DNA from: an uncultured Candidatus Saccharibacteria bacterium
GTDB lineage: Bacteria > Patescibacteriota > Saccharimonadia > Saccharimonadales > Saccharimonadaceae
NCBI GenBank assembly: GCA_937858705.1
Contig: CALLZM010000006.1
Location: 223,648 to 287,647 of the forward strand
DNA length: 64,000 nt
Direction: 5' to 3'
Part shown: positions 27,533 through 35,304 of the stretch, in pieces
Position numbering within the stretch: position 1 is the stretch's first letter
Layout of the letters: every line of letters starts with the position of its first letter
Notes under the pieces: generated by a model
Seen by the model: the letters and a program-made list of their open reading frames with translations, nothing else
The model's database searches: none
Told to the model about the DNA's origin: nothing
Translations under genes and position numbers: made by a program

Positions 27533-28534
27533 ATGAGCCCAGAACAGCCCATTGCACCGCAAAATAGCACTGTTATGCCGGAAATGCCGAATGAACCACC
27601 GAAGAAAAAGGGCAATAAAACAGTTTTGGTTATTTTGGTGGCTGTTGTGGGTGTCATAGCGCTTGGGGCGGGTTCGTTTTTTGCAACGCAGGCGTTGTTT
27701 GCGCCAAAAACTGAGCAAGAAACGCCTAAGACGGCGCAAAAGGAAGAGGAGCAACCGGTGGCCGAGTTGACTGCTGCTGGTGTTATCGATAAGGTAAAAA
27801 AGGAATGGGAAGGGATTGTTGCTGAAAAGAAGCAAAAAGATAGTTCTTTTGACAGTGCTGTAACAGAAGGTTCATCAGCGCCTGGTGAGACAGTTTGGAC
27901 GCCAAGTTATAAAGCGGAGGGCAAGGATTTTTATGTGCGAGGAGATGGTGCAAGGGTCGTATTTTCGCTCGGTTATGGTAACGACGATGTGCAGTTTCCT
28001 CGAGATATTGACAAAGAAGTTCGCCAGAAAGTGCAAGCACTGTACGCGTCGCTTGGTTTGGTCAAAAAAGAGACATTAGGAATTGCCGAAAGTGGAAATC
28101 AAGTTGATATTTATACGGGAAATGGTGTTGTGTGTGATATCAGTGGCGTAGCATCGCAGACCCATGCCACCGATGCAAGTTGTGGGGATGCGAAAAAGCT
28201 CGAAGCACTTGTCGATAAATTAGCACCTATGGTGAAGGCGCAAGCAGCTAAAGAAGGTAGCTCGTCAAAAGGCGTTCTTATGTCTGACGGTACTATAGAA
28301 AACTCAACCGTTGAGGGATATCAAAAGGCAACGCTTGGAATGAGCATGGCTGGTGCACCTGCCGGTGGATATGCGGCTTTGTTCTATAAAGCGAAAGATG
28401 GTGAATGGCAGTATTTTACGGGCACTCAAAATTATCTTGCGTGCTCGAGGTATAACACCCAAGACATACGAAATGCCTTTAAGGGTGACTTGTGCTACGA
28501 TGAAGTAGCGAAAGCTGAGGCAAAAGTAGAGTAG
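27533..28534 (+). CDS. Single-pass membrane-anchored surface protein, putative phase-variable
   Basis: 333 residues; AGGGAG lies seven bases before the ATG. Residues 1-30 are cytoplasmic (Pro-rich, then KKKG), a helix at ~31-55 (VLVILVAVVGVIALGAGSFFA) anchors it, and ~275 residues are outside. The exterior domain has two cysteine pairs (VCDISG/SCGDA and ACSRYN/LCYDE). No named family recognised. Transcription comes from a promoter with a poly-G spacer, so its amount may vary from cell to cell. Confidence 0.75.
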   Translation: MSPEQPIAPQNSTVMPEMPNEPPKKKGNKTVLVILVAVVGVIALGAGSFFATQALFAPKTEQETPKTAQKEEEQPVAELTAAGVIDKVKKEWEGIVAEKKQKDSSFDSAVTEGSSAPGETVWTPSYKAEGKDFYVRGDGARVVFSLGYGNDDVQFPRDIDKEVRQKVQALYASLGLVKKETLGIAESGNQVDIYTGNGVVCDISGVASQTHATDASCGDAKKLEALVDKLAPMVKAQAAKEGSSSKGVLMSDGTIENSTVEGYQKATLGMSMAGAPAGGYAALFYKAKDGEWQYFTGTQNYLACSRYNTQDIRNAFKGDLCYDEVAKAEAKVE

Positions 28535-28615
28535 TATTAGACGGATTTCCCCCAGGCACATGTCGCTTGCGGTGCGCGACATATGGTACCATAAAAGAAA
28601 CCAAAGGGGGAATAT

Positions 28616-29572
28616 ATGCAGAGTAACAAACAGATTTTAGAGACATTTACGATTGATTCGCTGCCGAATCTTGATACTGTGGTGCTGGGTGCGCTGGAGA
28701 TGCTTGAAGCGCGCCAAGTGCCGCAGCTTGATACGGGTCGGTATCGTCGACCGCTGGTAGTGGGTTCTGGTAACGCTGAGGCGACGGGGCGGATCATTTT
28801 TGCGAATAGTGACGCGGTGTTTGCGAGTGAAAGTACGGTTGAGGCGGCGTTGCGGAATATCGCCGATATCGATGGCGTGGTGATTGTGTCGGCATCGGGT
28901 GGCAAGCATGCGCCTCTTATCGCCAAAGCGGCTGCGGCAGCGGGTAAACCCGTCAGTCTCATCACCAGCAACGCCAATTCACCAGCCGAGCAAGCGCTTA
29001 GTACCGACGCATTGCAGGCATTTGTGTTTCCGAAAAATCGTGAGCCGTATACTTATAACACCAGTACCTATATGGCGATGATACAGGGGTACGAGCAGGC
29101 AGATATTGCGGCGATTCGGCGGTTTATAGCTGAGCATATTGACGCGTTGGAGTTGCCAGATTTTTCACGGTTCAATAAGTATTATCTCATTGTTCCGCCG
29201 CAATTTTCTGGCATCATTCGTATGCTACAAGTCAAGTTTATCGAGCTATTTGGCCGTGAAGTGGCGCGCGATGTCGAAACTAGTGAATATGTACGGCATG
29301 CGACGACCGTGGTGCCGAGTGAAGACGAGCTCTTTATCTCTTTTGGCGAAGAAAATACGACTTGGGGCCAGCCAGAAAATCGGCTGAGTGTTCCGCTGCC
29401 AAGCGATGCTGGATATGTCGCCATGATGGCCGTTGGCTACTATATCGTCGGTAACATTCAGGCCGCCAAACCGCAGTATTTCAAGCAGAATATAGAGAGC
29501 TACTGCCAGTTCATATCTGGGGTATTTGATGAGGAGATTGGGGTGATTGTGGAGGGGAATGAGGAGCGGTAA
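28616..29572 (+). CDS. SIS-domain protein (sugar-phosphate isomerase-like)
   Basis: 318 residues; AAAGGGGG precedes the ATG. VVGSGNAEATGRIIFA (~47) and VIVSASGGKHAPLIAKAAAAAGKPVSLIT (~90) are the phosphosugar-binding loop pattern of SIS domains, and a second related half follows (~165-310). The overall layout resembles bifunctional phosphoglucose/phosphomannose isomerases, but the catalytic Glu and His are not certain. A GC-rich hairpin with ATGTCGC/GCGACAT arms (about 28561-28583) lies between it and the preceding gene. Confidence 0.65.
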   Translation: MQSNKQILETFTIDSLPNLDTVVLGALEMLEARQVPQLDTGRYRRPLVVGSGNAEATGRIIFANSDAVFASESTVEAALRNIADIDGVVIVSASGGKHAPLIAKAAAAAGKPVSLITSNANSPAEQALSTDALQAFVFPKNREPYTYNTSTYMAMIQGYEQADIAAIRRFIAEHIDALELPDFSRFNKYYLIVPPQFSGIIRMLQVKFIELFGREVARDVETSEYVRHATTVVPSEDELFISFGEENTTWGQPENRLSVPLPSDAGYVAMMAVGYYIVGNIQAAKPQYFKQNIESYCQFISGVFDEEIGVIVEGNEER

Positions 29573-29607
29573 GCGTAATAGATGAGCAAAAAACGAGTGA
29601 TCTATGA

Positions 29608-30471
29608 CTACAACCTAGTATAGGCAGGTTCCTTGCCTCCAGCAGCCTTTCTCAAGCTCAACTCATCGTTAATTTTTATGACATGGTGAACAAGCACCAA
29701 CAACGCCATTTGGTAGTCGAATATGTAACGGCTATCATTTTTGTAGGTCGGTGTTCCATGCTGATACAAGTTTCGTATCGCCCAACTATTATCATACAAA
29801 CTATTGTTTAGTAGGAAGTTAAGGTAGTCCGATTCCTGCGTTGCATACAAGCTGTTCTTGAATGTAACTCGTCCTTGACCGCGCATTGTTTCCATAGCTT
29901 TTTGAACTTCTGGTGAACTATGATGGTATCCCATGACACCATCTGCAAAGAGTTTCTTATAGACAAATAGCTCGTGGATGTCCGTATAACCCAGAGTACC
30001 ATCTTCCTTGACGCTGATGACTCTATGATCAATAAGGTACTGTACTCTCGGCTTTTGATAATCGTGAAAGTCGGTGAGCTTTAAAGAGTGTTTAGTAATC
30101 AAGTCTATAAAGTTATGACCCTCTCTTTGTTTGTCGATATGCACAATCGATGACTGATCGGAGTAGAGTAAGCTTACGATCGACCAAGAAATCTCGTCAT
30201 CGCTCAGATATACATATTTATTCTCCACAAAGCTCGCCATATCGCCGAGACTGGGCGTGTGCATTATATTTACAATCTCGCTATCAATACTCCCGTTGGC
30301 AGTCAAAACGGCATACTGCTTCCTGATACTTTCTTCAATTCTAAAGAGCGTTGCAGTTTTATTGCTAATGTTTTCATCTTTGTTCGGCATATTGAGTGGC
30401 AGCCACTCAATATCAAATTCTTCTTTGGAATAAGTCGAGAAGAACCAGTCAATGATATCCTCGAGTCTCAT
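29608..30471 (-). CDS. Hypothetical protein
   Basis: About 287 residues from ATG 30471; an alternative TTG start at 30513 adds 14 residues. Soluble, mostly helical, rich in Asp/Tyr/His. Segments such as DWFFSTYSKEEFDIEWLP and YTDIHELFVYKKLFADGVMGYHHS stand out but match no family I know. It is divergent from the deoxyribosyltransferase-like gene and lies next to a mobile region, so transfer is possible. The codon use is more AT-rich than that of the SIS gene. Confidence 0.6.
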   Translation of the reverse strand: MRLEDIIDWFFSTYSKEEFDIEWLPLNMPNKDENISNKTATLFRIEESIRKQYAVLTANGSIDSEIVNIMHTPSLGDMASFVENKYVYLSDDEISWSIVSLLYSDQSSIVHIDKQREGHNFIDLITKHSLKLTDFHDYQKPRVQYLIDHRVISVKEDGTLGYTDIHELFVYKKLFADGVMGYHHSSPEVQKAMETMRGQGRVTFKNSLYATQESDYLNFLLNNSLYDNSWAIRNLYQHGTPTYKNDSRYIFDYQMALLVLVHHVIKINDELSLRKAAGGKEPAYTRL

Positions 30472-30548
30472 ATCATGGCAGTTATCCCATCTAAGCAAGT
30501 AACCCCAAACCAAGCAGATTAATAACCACCGATGTTACAATAGACAAT

Positions 30549-30914
30549 ATGAAATTGTATCTTACTCACGCTACCTCCTACGACTACGAGGTAGGACTGT
30601 ACGAGCCTCTTAAACAGACCCTTGCTGTAAATCACGATATTTTCTTTCCGCACGATGAGGAAAACATAAATACAAAGTCCAAAGATATTATCAAAGAGAG
30701 CGATGTTGTATTAGCTGAGGTTTCGCAACCCTCTACTGGTCAAGGAATTGAACTTGGTTGGGCTGATAGTTTTAATGTGCCGATAGTTTGCTTTTATCGT
30801 TCTGGGTCTAAGCCCTCTGGTTCTTTGCGGTTTATTAGTGATGTTTTCATAGAATTTAGCTCCGTAGAAGAAATGACCGCCAAATTGGCTGAGCATTTTG
30901 AAAAACGGCTGTAA
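30549..30914 (+). CDS. Nucleoside 2-deoxyribosyltransferase-like protein
   Basis: 121 residues with MKLYLTHATSYDYE at the start, KESDVVLAEVSQPSTGQGIELGWA in the middle and VPIVCFYR. This is the compact Rossmann-like fold of the nucleoside 2-deoxyribosyltransferase superfamily, where the E in GIELGWA is the nucleophile position. Such proteins cleave or transfer (deoxy)nucleosides; many small ones act in nucleotide salvage. TACAAT (30536-30541) ends 7 nt before the ATG, suggesting a leaderless mRNA. Confidence 0.75.
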   Translation: MKLYLTHATSYDYEVGLYEPLKQTLAVNHDIFFPHDEENINTKSKDIIKESDVVLAEVSQPSTGQGIELGWADSFNVPIVCFYRSGSKPSGSLRFISDVFIEFSSVEEMTAKLAEHFEKRL

Positions 30915-30928
30915 CTATTTATTTTTGC

Positions 30929-31064
30929 TATAATAAGCCTTGTCTAGAACCACAATGAGGCCATTTTTATTTATCCCGAAAATGGGCAGCCATTTGCTAA
31001 AAAGCAATAGGGATAAAACCTTGTTGTGGGTCTAGACAGCCAGCGATGGCTGTCCTTTTTTATT
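30929..31064 (+). ncRNA. Structured RNA with built-in terminator (candidate regulatory RNA or attenuator)
   Basis: From TATAAT at 30929-30934 a transcript would start near 30941. It can fold into an outer stem 30941-30955 / 31024-31038 (14 of 15 pairs), an inner stem 30970-30977 / 31010-31017 (8 pairs, TTTATCCC/GGGATAAA), and two small hairpins inside (30980-30995, 6 pairs with GCAG loop; 30994-31007, 5 pairs). A terminator follows: GACAGCCA-GCGA-TGGCTGTC (31035-31054) and a T run. The terminator shares four bases with the outer stem, so the two compete. A ribosome site and a 51-codon ORF follow at 31084. No family recognised. Confidence 0.65.
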
Positions 31065-31083
31065 AACAAAGAAAGGTAGGAAA

Positions 31084-31239
31084 ATGGACACCCCACAACA
31101 ATCAAACAAACCAAAAGCAAACTACGTCCGAGAGCAAAAAGGTCACAGTATCGTAAAGCACGTTTTATTCGGCTGGTTACTGCTCTGGATACCGGCAATC
31201 TATTACACAATATCGCCTAACCACTACTGGCACACTTAG
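31084..31239 (+). CDS. Small membrane protein (51 aa) downstream of the structured RNA
   Basis: ATG 31084 is preceded by AAAGGTAGG. The basic N-terminal half (KPKANYVREQKGHSIVKH) leads into one hydrophobic segment VLFGWLLLWIPAIYY and ends ISPNHYWHT. This pattern (KGHS...FGW...WIPxIYY...SPNHYWH) is seen in short proteins of Gram-positive bacteria and phages; function unknown. It may be controlled by the RNA element in front of it. Confidence 0.7.
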   Translation: MDTPQQSNKPKANYVREQKGHSIVKHVLFGWLLLWIPAIYYTISPNHYWHT

Positions 31240-31255
31240 GGGTATAATAAAGCTA

Positions 31256-31375
31256 ATGGCAACTCCAAAGAAAAAACAGCCCACTAAGAAACAATTTTTT
31301 GATGTTTTAAAGCAGGTCGCACGTAAGCAGCAACCCGCTGCTGTTCCGAAAAAGAAGAAACAGGCGGCGAAATAA
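31256..31375 (+). CDS. Lys/Gln-rich basic peptide (39 aa)
   Basis: ATG 31256 to TAA 31373-31375. TATAAT (31243-31248) ends 7 nt before the ATG, matching the leaderless pattern of the window. The product starts MATPKKKQPTKKQFFDVLKQ and ends PKKKKQAAK, so it is strongly basic and could bind nucleic acid. Its 3' part overlaps the antisense 3' end of the transposase frame, which appears to read into it. Confidence 0.5.
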   Translation: MATPKKKQPTKKQFFDVLKQVARKQQPAAVPKKKKQAAK

Positions 31376-32234
31376 CATCTGTCAGTAAGTGCCAAAACAG
31401 CACTTTGTGTTGGCGGTGATTATATCGCCACGCAAACTCATTAGCATAGAGCTGTAAATAGCCTGGATTAACGTGGCGATATACACCTCTTATGCTCCGT
31501 TTTATGTGCGACCAAAAGTTTTCAATATTTTGCGTATAGCTATCGGGTGTATAGTATTCGTGCTTTTCGTGGTTTGTAGTTCTATGCTCGTATCCAAAGT
31601 ATGGCAGTCTTTTGTATGAACCGTGTCCATCGCTATGCACCACTGTACCCTCTTTAACATTACTCAGTATTATCGGCTGTAACACCCGAACGCCAGATGA
31701 TCTAACGTGCCATACCTTTACATCGCCGCCACGTTGTACTGCGCCAAATAGTATTTGCCCAACATCACGCCCATTGCGCCCATATCTACGCTTTGCCGAT
31801 GACCGCTTATGAACATTAGGATGGATGTACGCCTCATCCACTTCGACCTCGCCCTCTAATTTCATATTTTGGTTGCCCATCATTGATCGTATCTGGTGCA
31901 TCATACGCCACGCTGTTTTATAAGTAACACCAATCTCACGCTGGACTTGCCGAGCGCTCGTACCGGCTTTATTTGTACTCATAAGGTAGATGACGTGAAA
32001 CCAGTCCGTAAGAGGTGTACGTGATTTATGAAATATTGTTCCAGCAAGCGGATAAAAATGATTGCCACACTTTGAACAAACGTAAGAGCGGCGACCCGAA
32101 ACTCTATAGTGTTTGGTCGGTGCATCACATTTAGGACAGATTATTCCATCAGGGTATAAATACTGCACGAGCCATTCAAGGCAAGCGACATCATCAGGAA
32201 AATCCGTCATTAGTTGTTTGACGGTGTATTTCAT
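31284..32234 (-). mobile_element. IS1595-family transposase
   Basis: 316 residues from ATG 32234; TATAAT lies 25 nt upstream. An N-terminal zinc ribbon (CPKCDAPTKHYRV...YVCSKCGNHF, ~27-55) is followed by a helix-turn-helix-like segment SARQVQREIGVTYKTAWRMM and a DDE-type core: EVDEAYI, VHSDGHGSY, and QNIENFWSHIKR. This is the ISXO2-like arrangement of the IS1595 family. After HKVLFWHLLTDVI the frame runs on into the antisense of the 39-aa peptide, so the native C-terminus probably ends near 31380. I could not find convincing terminal inverted repeats, and the element may be immobile. Confidence 0.85.
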
Positions 32235-32356
32235 AAGTCTAGACAGCTTATCGTGTAGTATTATAACATTCTTCATTGTTTTAAGCAAATGCACTACGAG
32301 CGTGTTTAATAGACCTTTTGAGGTTCAAAAGGGTAGCGCCTAACACCGTCACTTGC

Positions 32357-32412
32357 TATAATAAGAAGTGACAGGACCGCCAGCCCACTACGCCAATAGT
32401 GGGCATTTTCTA
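32357..32412 (+). ncRNA. Putative very short RNA with 14-nt complementarity to the neighbouring tRNA
   Basis: TATAAT (32357-32362) is followed seven bases later by TGACAGGACCGCCA (32369-32382), then the hairpin GCCCACTA-CGCCAA-TAGTGGGC (32383-32404) and ATTTTCTATT. The 14-mer recurs at 32482-32495 inside the minus-strand tRNA gene, so an RNA from here would be complementary to that tRNA's anticodon arm. The 13-nt TTGCTATAATAAG at this promoter is identical to that at 30925-30937. Confidence 0.4.
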
Positions 32413-32443
32413 TTGTTGGCTTTTGTTTTAAATTTGTATTTTA

Positions 32444-32518
32444 TGGTGGAGATCCGGGGAGTTGAACCCCGATCTGCGATCTGACAGGACCGCCATTTTA
32501 CCGTTAAACTAAATCCCC
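32444..32518 (-). tRNA. tRNA-like gene, probably tRNA-Asp(GUC), with 8-nt anticodon loop
   Basis: The minus strand folds as a tRNA: acceptor GGGGATT/GATCTCC (two wobble pairs), D arm GTTT/AAAT around AACGGTA, T arm CGGGG-TTCAACT-CCCCG, A73 and an encoded CCA. The anticodon stem GCGGT/ATCGC encloses CCTGTCAG, eight bases instead of seven; reading U33-GUC-A gives Asp. The variable loop has four bases. Asp tRNAs normally have G73, here A73, so identity is uncertain. Confidence 0.7.
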
Positions 32519-32531
32519 ATAATGTAGCTGT

Positions 32532-32581
32532 AATAAAAAAGACACGGCTGTTCGACCCACAAAGGGTGTTACAGCCGTGCC
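32532..32581 (-). terminator. Rho-independent terminator, minus strand
   Basis: GGCACGGCTGT / ACAGCCGTGTC arms (one mismatch) with an inner ACCC/GGGT stem, followed on the minus strand by CTTTTTTATT. It precedes the tRNA gene and would end a transcript from the 32582-32727 gap, where I see no ORF; a small RNA could be the product. Confidence 0.65.
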
Positions 32582-32727
32582 GTTCACGTAAATTACCGGT
32601 TCTAGATTATTAAACTACTTTTATATTCTACCATAACCCGCTTATTTATTGTGTACTTGCTCAGAGGGGATAATTGCCCAATTTATAACTTGACAAAACA
32701 ACCACAACTGTGATATAATAAAAAGAT

Positions 32728-33168
32728 ATGGTCGAAATCACCAAAACCGATATCGCACGCTATGCTGCCGAAGCGGCGGCTGGGATAAATGAGACGGCGG
32801 GGTTGCCTTATGGATATGATCAGACGAGAGGCAACCAATGTCATCTCCTTACTCTTGCGGTGATGAATATGCTTCAACGCAATCACCCAGATGCACCAAT
32901 ACGCCGTGAGCTGCATCAGGACAGTGAAGGAAACTGGCACTATGTGCTTGCGCATAATGTGCCAGATGCCAAGCCGACTGATACTGATATGATCAGCGAT
33001 TTAAATCCATGGCAATGGGGCGGTGCAGGCCAAGGTATTTTGCATATGCCACGAGGCGAAGCTATGAAATATCTGACCGAACAAGGCGCGCCAGCTCATT
33101 TCGTTGCTCTTCGCGGTATCGAAACTATTGTCCAGTCGCACCATCTCGAAGCAAACCCCCATCGCTAG
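32728..33168 (+). CDS. Hypothetical soluble protein
   Basis: 146 residues. TTGACA, an 18-nt spacer and TATAAT end eight bases before the ATG, so the leader is minimal. The N-terminus is helical (IARYAAEAAAGINETAGL), followed by RGNQCHLLTLAVMNML and WHYVLAHNVPD, ending MKYLTEQGAPAHFVALRG. A Cys and several His could suggest a hydrolase- or transglutaminase-like fold, but I do not recognise the family. No operon partner. Confidence 0.6.
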   Translation: MVEITKTDIARYAAEAAAGINETAGLPYGYDQTRGNQCHLLTLAVMNMLQRNHPDAPIRRELHQDSEGNWHYVLAHNVPDAKPTDTDMISDLNPWQWGGAGQGILHMPRGEAMKYLTEQGAPAHFVALRGIETIVQSHHLEANPHR

Positions 33169-33217
33169 GCCGCATAACGCTATGCTTTCACGCCGAAATA
33201 TACTAAGCTAAGACACA

Positions 33218-34216
33218 GTGTTTCATCATTTTGCCTCAACCAGCACTAGCCTTCATAGCTACGATACTCCGTGGTTCATGTATGCCGTACTACTGGCGGT
33301 GATGGCAGTTTATGCTGTTATAGAGGCACTGCACACCCGAAAAGACCATGTGATTGGCACCAAAGAGGCGACTGTGTGGTCGCTGGCCTATATTGTAACA
33401 GCGCTGCTATTTGCGATTCCGGTGTATTTTTTCATCGGTGGGCAGGCGAGTGGTGAGTATTTGGCGGCGTGGGCGGTCGAAAAAGCGCTTAGTCTCGATA
33501 ATCTATTTGTGATGGGGCTCATTTTCACCAGCTTTAAGGTTCCGCCAGAGCTGGAGCGCCGCATGTTGAACTATGGCATTGCTGGGGCGATCATCTTTCG
33601 GCTGATCTTTATTTTGGTTGGGCTGCAGCTCCTCATGGCGTATGCGTGGATAAGTGTGTTGTTTGGATTGATACTCTTGCGAGCGGCAGTGAAAGCTTTT
33701 AAAGAGGCGAAAGATAATGGTCCAGAAGTAGAAAAACTCGAAATAACCGAGAAGAAGCTATGGAAAACCATCACGAAACTATTGCCTATTCACGACAAGT
33801 TCGATGGTCATAAACTGACTACGAAGGTGAACGGCAAGCGCATGCTCACGCTCATGGCTGGGGTGATTATTCTCATAGAACTCACCGATATCATCTTTGC
33901 TGTCGATTCGGTACCAGCAGTGCTTGCCGTCTCGCCAGATAGATTCATCGCCTACAGCTCAAATGTTTTTGCCATTTTGGGGCTGCGCGCACTGTTTTTT
34001 GTGTACCGCTCGGTCGCTGACAAATTTTGGGCGCTAGAATGGGGCTTGGCCGGTATATTGGCATGGATCTCATTCAAAATGATTGTCGCGCCCGAATCGC
34101 TCCCCTTTGGCATTCCATGGTTTGGCTGGCATATACCAGTGAGCATTAGTCTAAGTGTTCTTGCTGTGTTGCTCTTTGGCTCGGTTGTGCTTAGCTTGAT
34201 GAAACGACGAGCATAA
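33218..34216 (+). CDS. TerC/Alx family integral membrane protein
   Basis: 332 residues from GTG 33218, nine helices. SLDNLFVMGLIF and ELTDIIFAVDSVPAVLAVSPDRFIAYSSNVFAILGLRALFF are the hallmark acidic intramembrane segments of TerC proteins. The family is linked to metal (Mn, Te) homeostasis and to metalation of exported proteins. No manganese riboswitch fits in the short upstream region. The next gene is 24 bp downstream, but it has its own -10 box. Confidence 0.92.
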   Translation: MFHHFASTSTSLHSYDTPWFMYAVLLAVMAVYAVIEALHTRKDHVIGTKEATVWSLAYIVTALLFAIPVYFFIGGQASGEYLAAWAVEKALSLDNLFVMGLIFTSFKVPPELERRMLNYGIAGAIIFRLIFILVGLQLLMAYAWISVLFGLILLRAAVKAFKEAKDNGPEVEKLEITEKKLWKTITKLLPIHDKFDGHKLTTKVNGKRMLTLMAGVIILIELTDIIFAVDSVPAVLAVSPDRFIAYSSNVFAILGLRALFFVYRSVADKFWALEWGLAGILAWISFKMIVAPESLPFGIPWFGWHIPVSISLSVLAVLLFGSVVLSLMKRRA

Positions 34217-34240
34217 TACCACTTATGCTACACTGTACAT

Positions 34241-34594
34241 ATGAGTGAAGGCTATGTTCTCCTTGCGGGTATACTGCTATATGTCGTGGTGTTTCGATTG
34301 CTTATGACCACCACTCTTCGTCCTTTTGTTGCGGCATTGCTCGCCATTGGTCCCTATTTTTTGCTATCGACCGTATTGAAGGCGTATATGTTCGCTGCTT
34401 ATGATGCGCCAATTTCGCAATTATTTGAGTTCAGATCTCTGTTGATAGTGGCGCTACAGTTTGCGATGGCGTGGTTTGCGTACTATAAAGTCGATGTAGC
34501 CGATGAACAATATACCGAAGCTATAGTGTGGGGTGCTCTTGGTTGCATAGGTATCTTTTTTGCTATACCCATGATGCTCGCTATGCTACTATAG
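34241..34594 (+). CDS. Small four-helix membrane protein
   Basis: 117 residues, about four transmembrane helices. TACACT (34229-34234) ends 6 nt before the ATG, indicating a leaderless transcript. No family recognised. It is followed by the phosphatase-like gene after 7 bp, so the two are probably co-transcribed. Confidence 0.65.
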   Translation: MSEGYVLLAGILLYVVVFRLLMTTTLRPFVAALLAIGPYFLLSTVLKAYMFAAYDAPISQLFEFRSLLIVALQFAMAWFAYYKVDVADEQYTEAIVWGALGCIGIFFAIPMMLAMLL

Positions 34595-34601
34595 CTAAAG
34601 C

Positions 34602-35297
34602 ATGAGAATTCTATCGTTGAATATATGGCATGGCTTCCAGAAGGAGCAGCTTCGAGATTTTTTGTTATCCGAGGTAGAGATAACGGATATATTCTGTTTT
34701 CAGGAAGCAGTTGGCAGTGGCGCGGAAGAGGTGATTGCAGGGATTTTTGACGATAATCGTTTTCAGGCGGTTGTGGCAGAAAAGTTTATCGAGGAGAACA
34801 AACACTATTACTTGATGACAATCGTCAAGAAGCCGCTTGCGATCAGCCATAGTTATGGCCTGCTGGCCGATGACGATACTGAGACAGGCAAGGCTCTGGC
34901 GGTTGAAGTGGCGACGAACGATGGAGATACGCTGACGATAGTAAATATTCACGGTATGCCTCACCCGGGGCACAAACTGGATACTGAAGGACGATTGCGG
35001 CAGAGCCAGCAAATCATCGATGCACTAAGTGGCAGCAAAACTATTGTTTGCGGCGACTTCAACCTATTACCAGAAACTGAGAGCGTCAAGATGTTTAGCC
35101 GGGCTGGCTACCGTAATTTGGTGGCTGAATATGCTATACCAACCACCAGAAATGAATTGGCATGGGCACCGTGGCCTGACAACAAACAACTTTTTGCCGA
35201 CTATTCTTTCGTATCGCCCGACATCAACATAACGCATTTTGCTGTACCACATACCGAAGCCTCGGATCATTTACCGATGATGATCGACATTACATAA
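34602..35297 (+). CDS. Endonuclease/exonuclease/phosphatase family protein
   Basis: 231 residues with the EEP-fold signature: MRILSLNIWHG (Asn of the metal site), DIFCFQEAV (catalytic Glu), CGDFNLLP (GDFN motif) and the C-terminal ASDHLPMMIDI (catalytic Asp-His). No signal peptide. The family cleaves phosphodiesters in DNA, phospholipids or inositol phosphates; substrate is not evident. Confidence 0.88.
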   Translation: MRILSLNIWHGFQKEQLRDFLLSEVEITDIFCFQEAVGSGAEEVIAGIFDDNRFQAVVAEKFIEENKHYYLMTIVKKPLAISHSYGLLADDDTETGKALAVEVATNDGDTLTIVNIHGMPHPGHKLDTEGRLRQSQQIIDALSGSKTIVCGDFNLLPETESVKMFSRAGYRNLVAEYAIPTTRNELAWAPWPDNKQLFADYSFVSPDINITHFAVPHTEASDHLPMMIDIT

Positions 35298-35304
35298 AGG
35301 CTTG

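Noticed and set aside
31284..31380. C-terminal ~30 residues of the transposase as native sequence
   Set aside because: They are the antisense of the Lys-rich peptide gene, which has its own promoter; the conserved transposase core ends before.
33181..33217. Manganese (yybP-ykoY) riboswitch before the TerC gene
   Set aside because: Only about 50 bp separate the genes and no conserved riboswitch core is visible.
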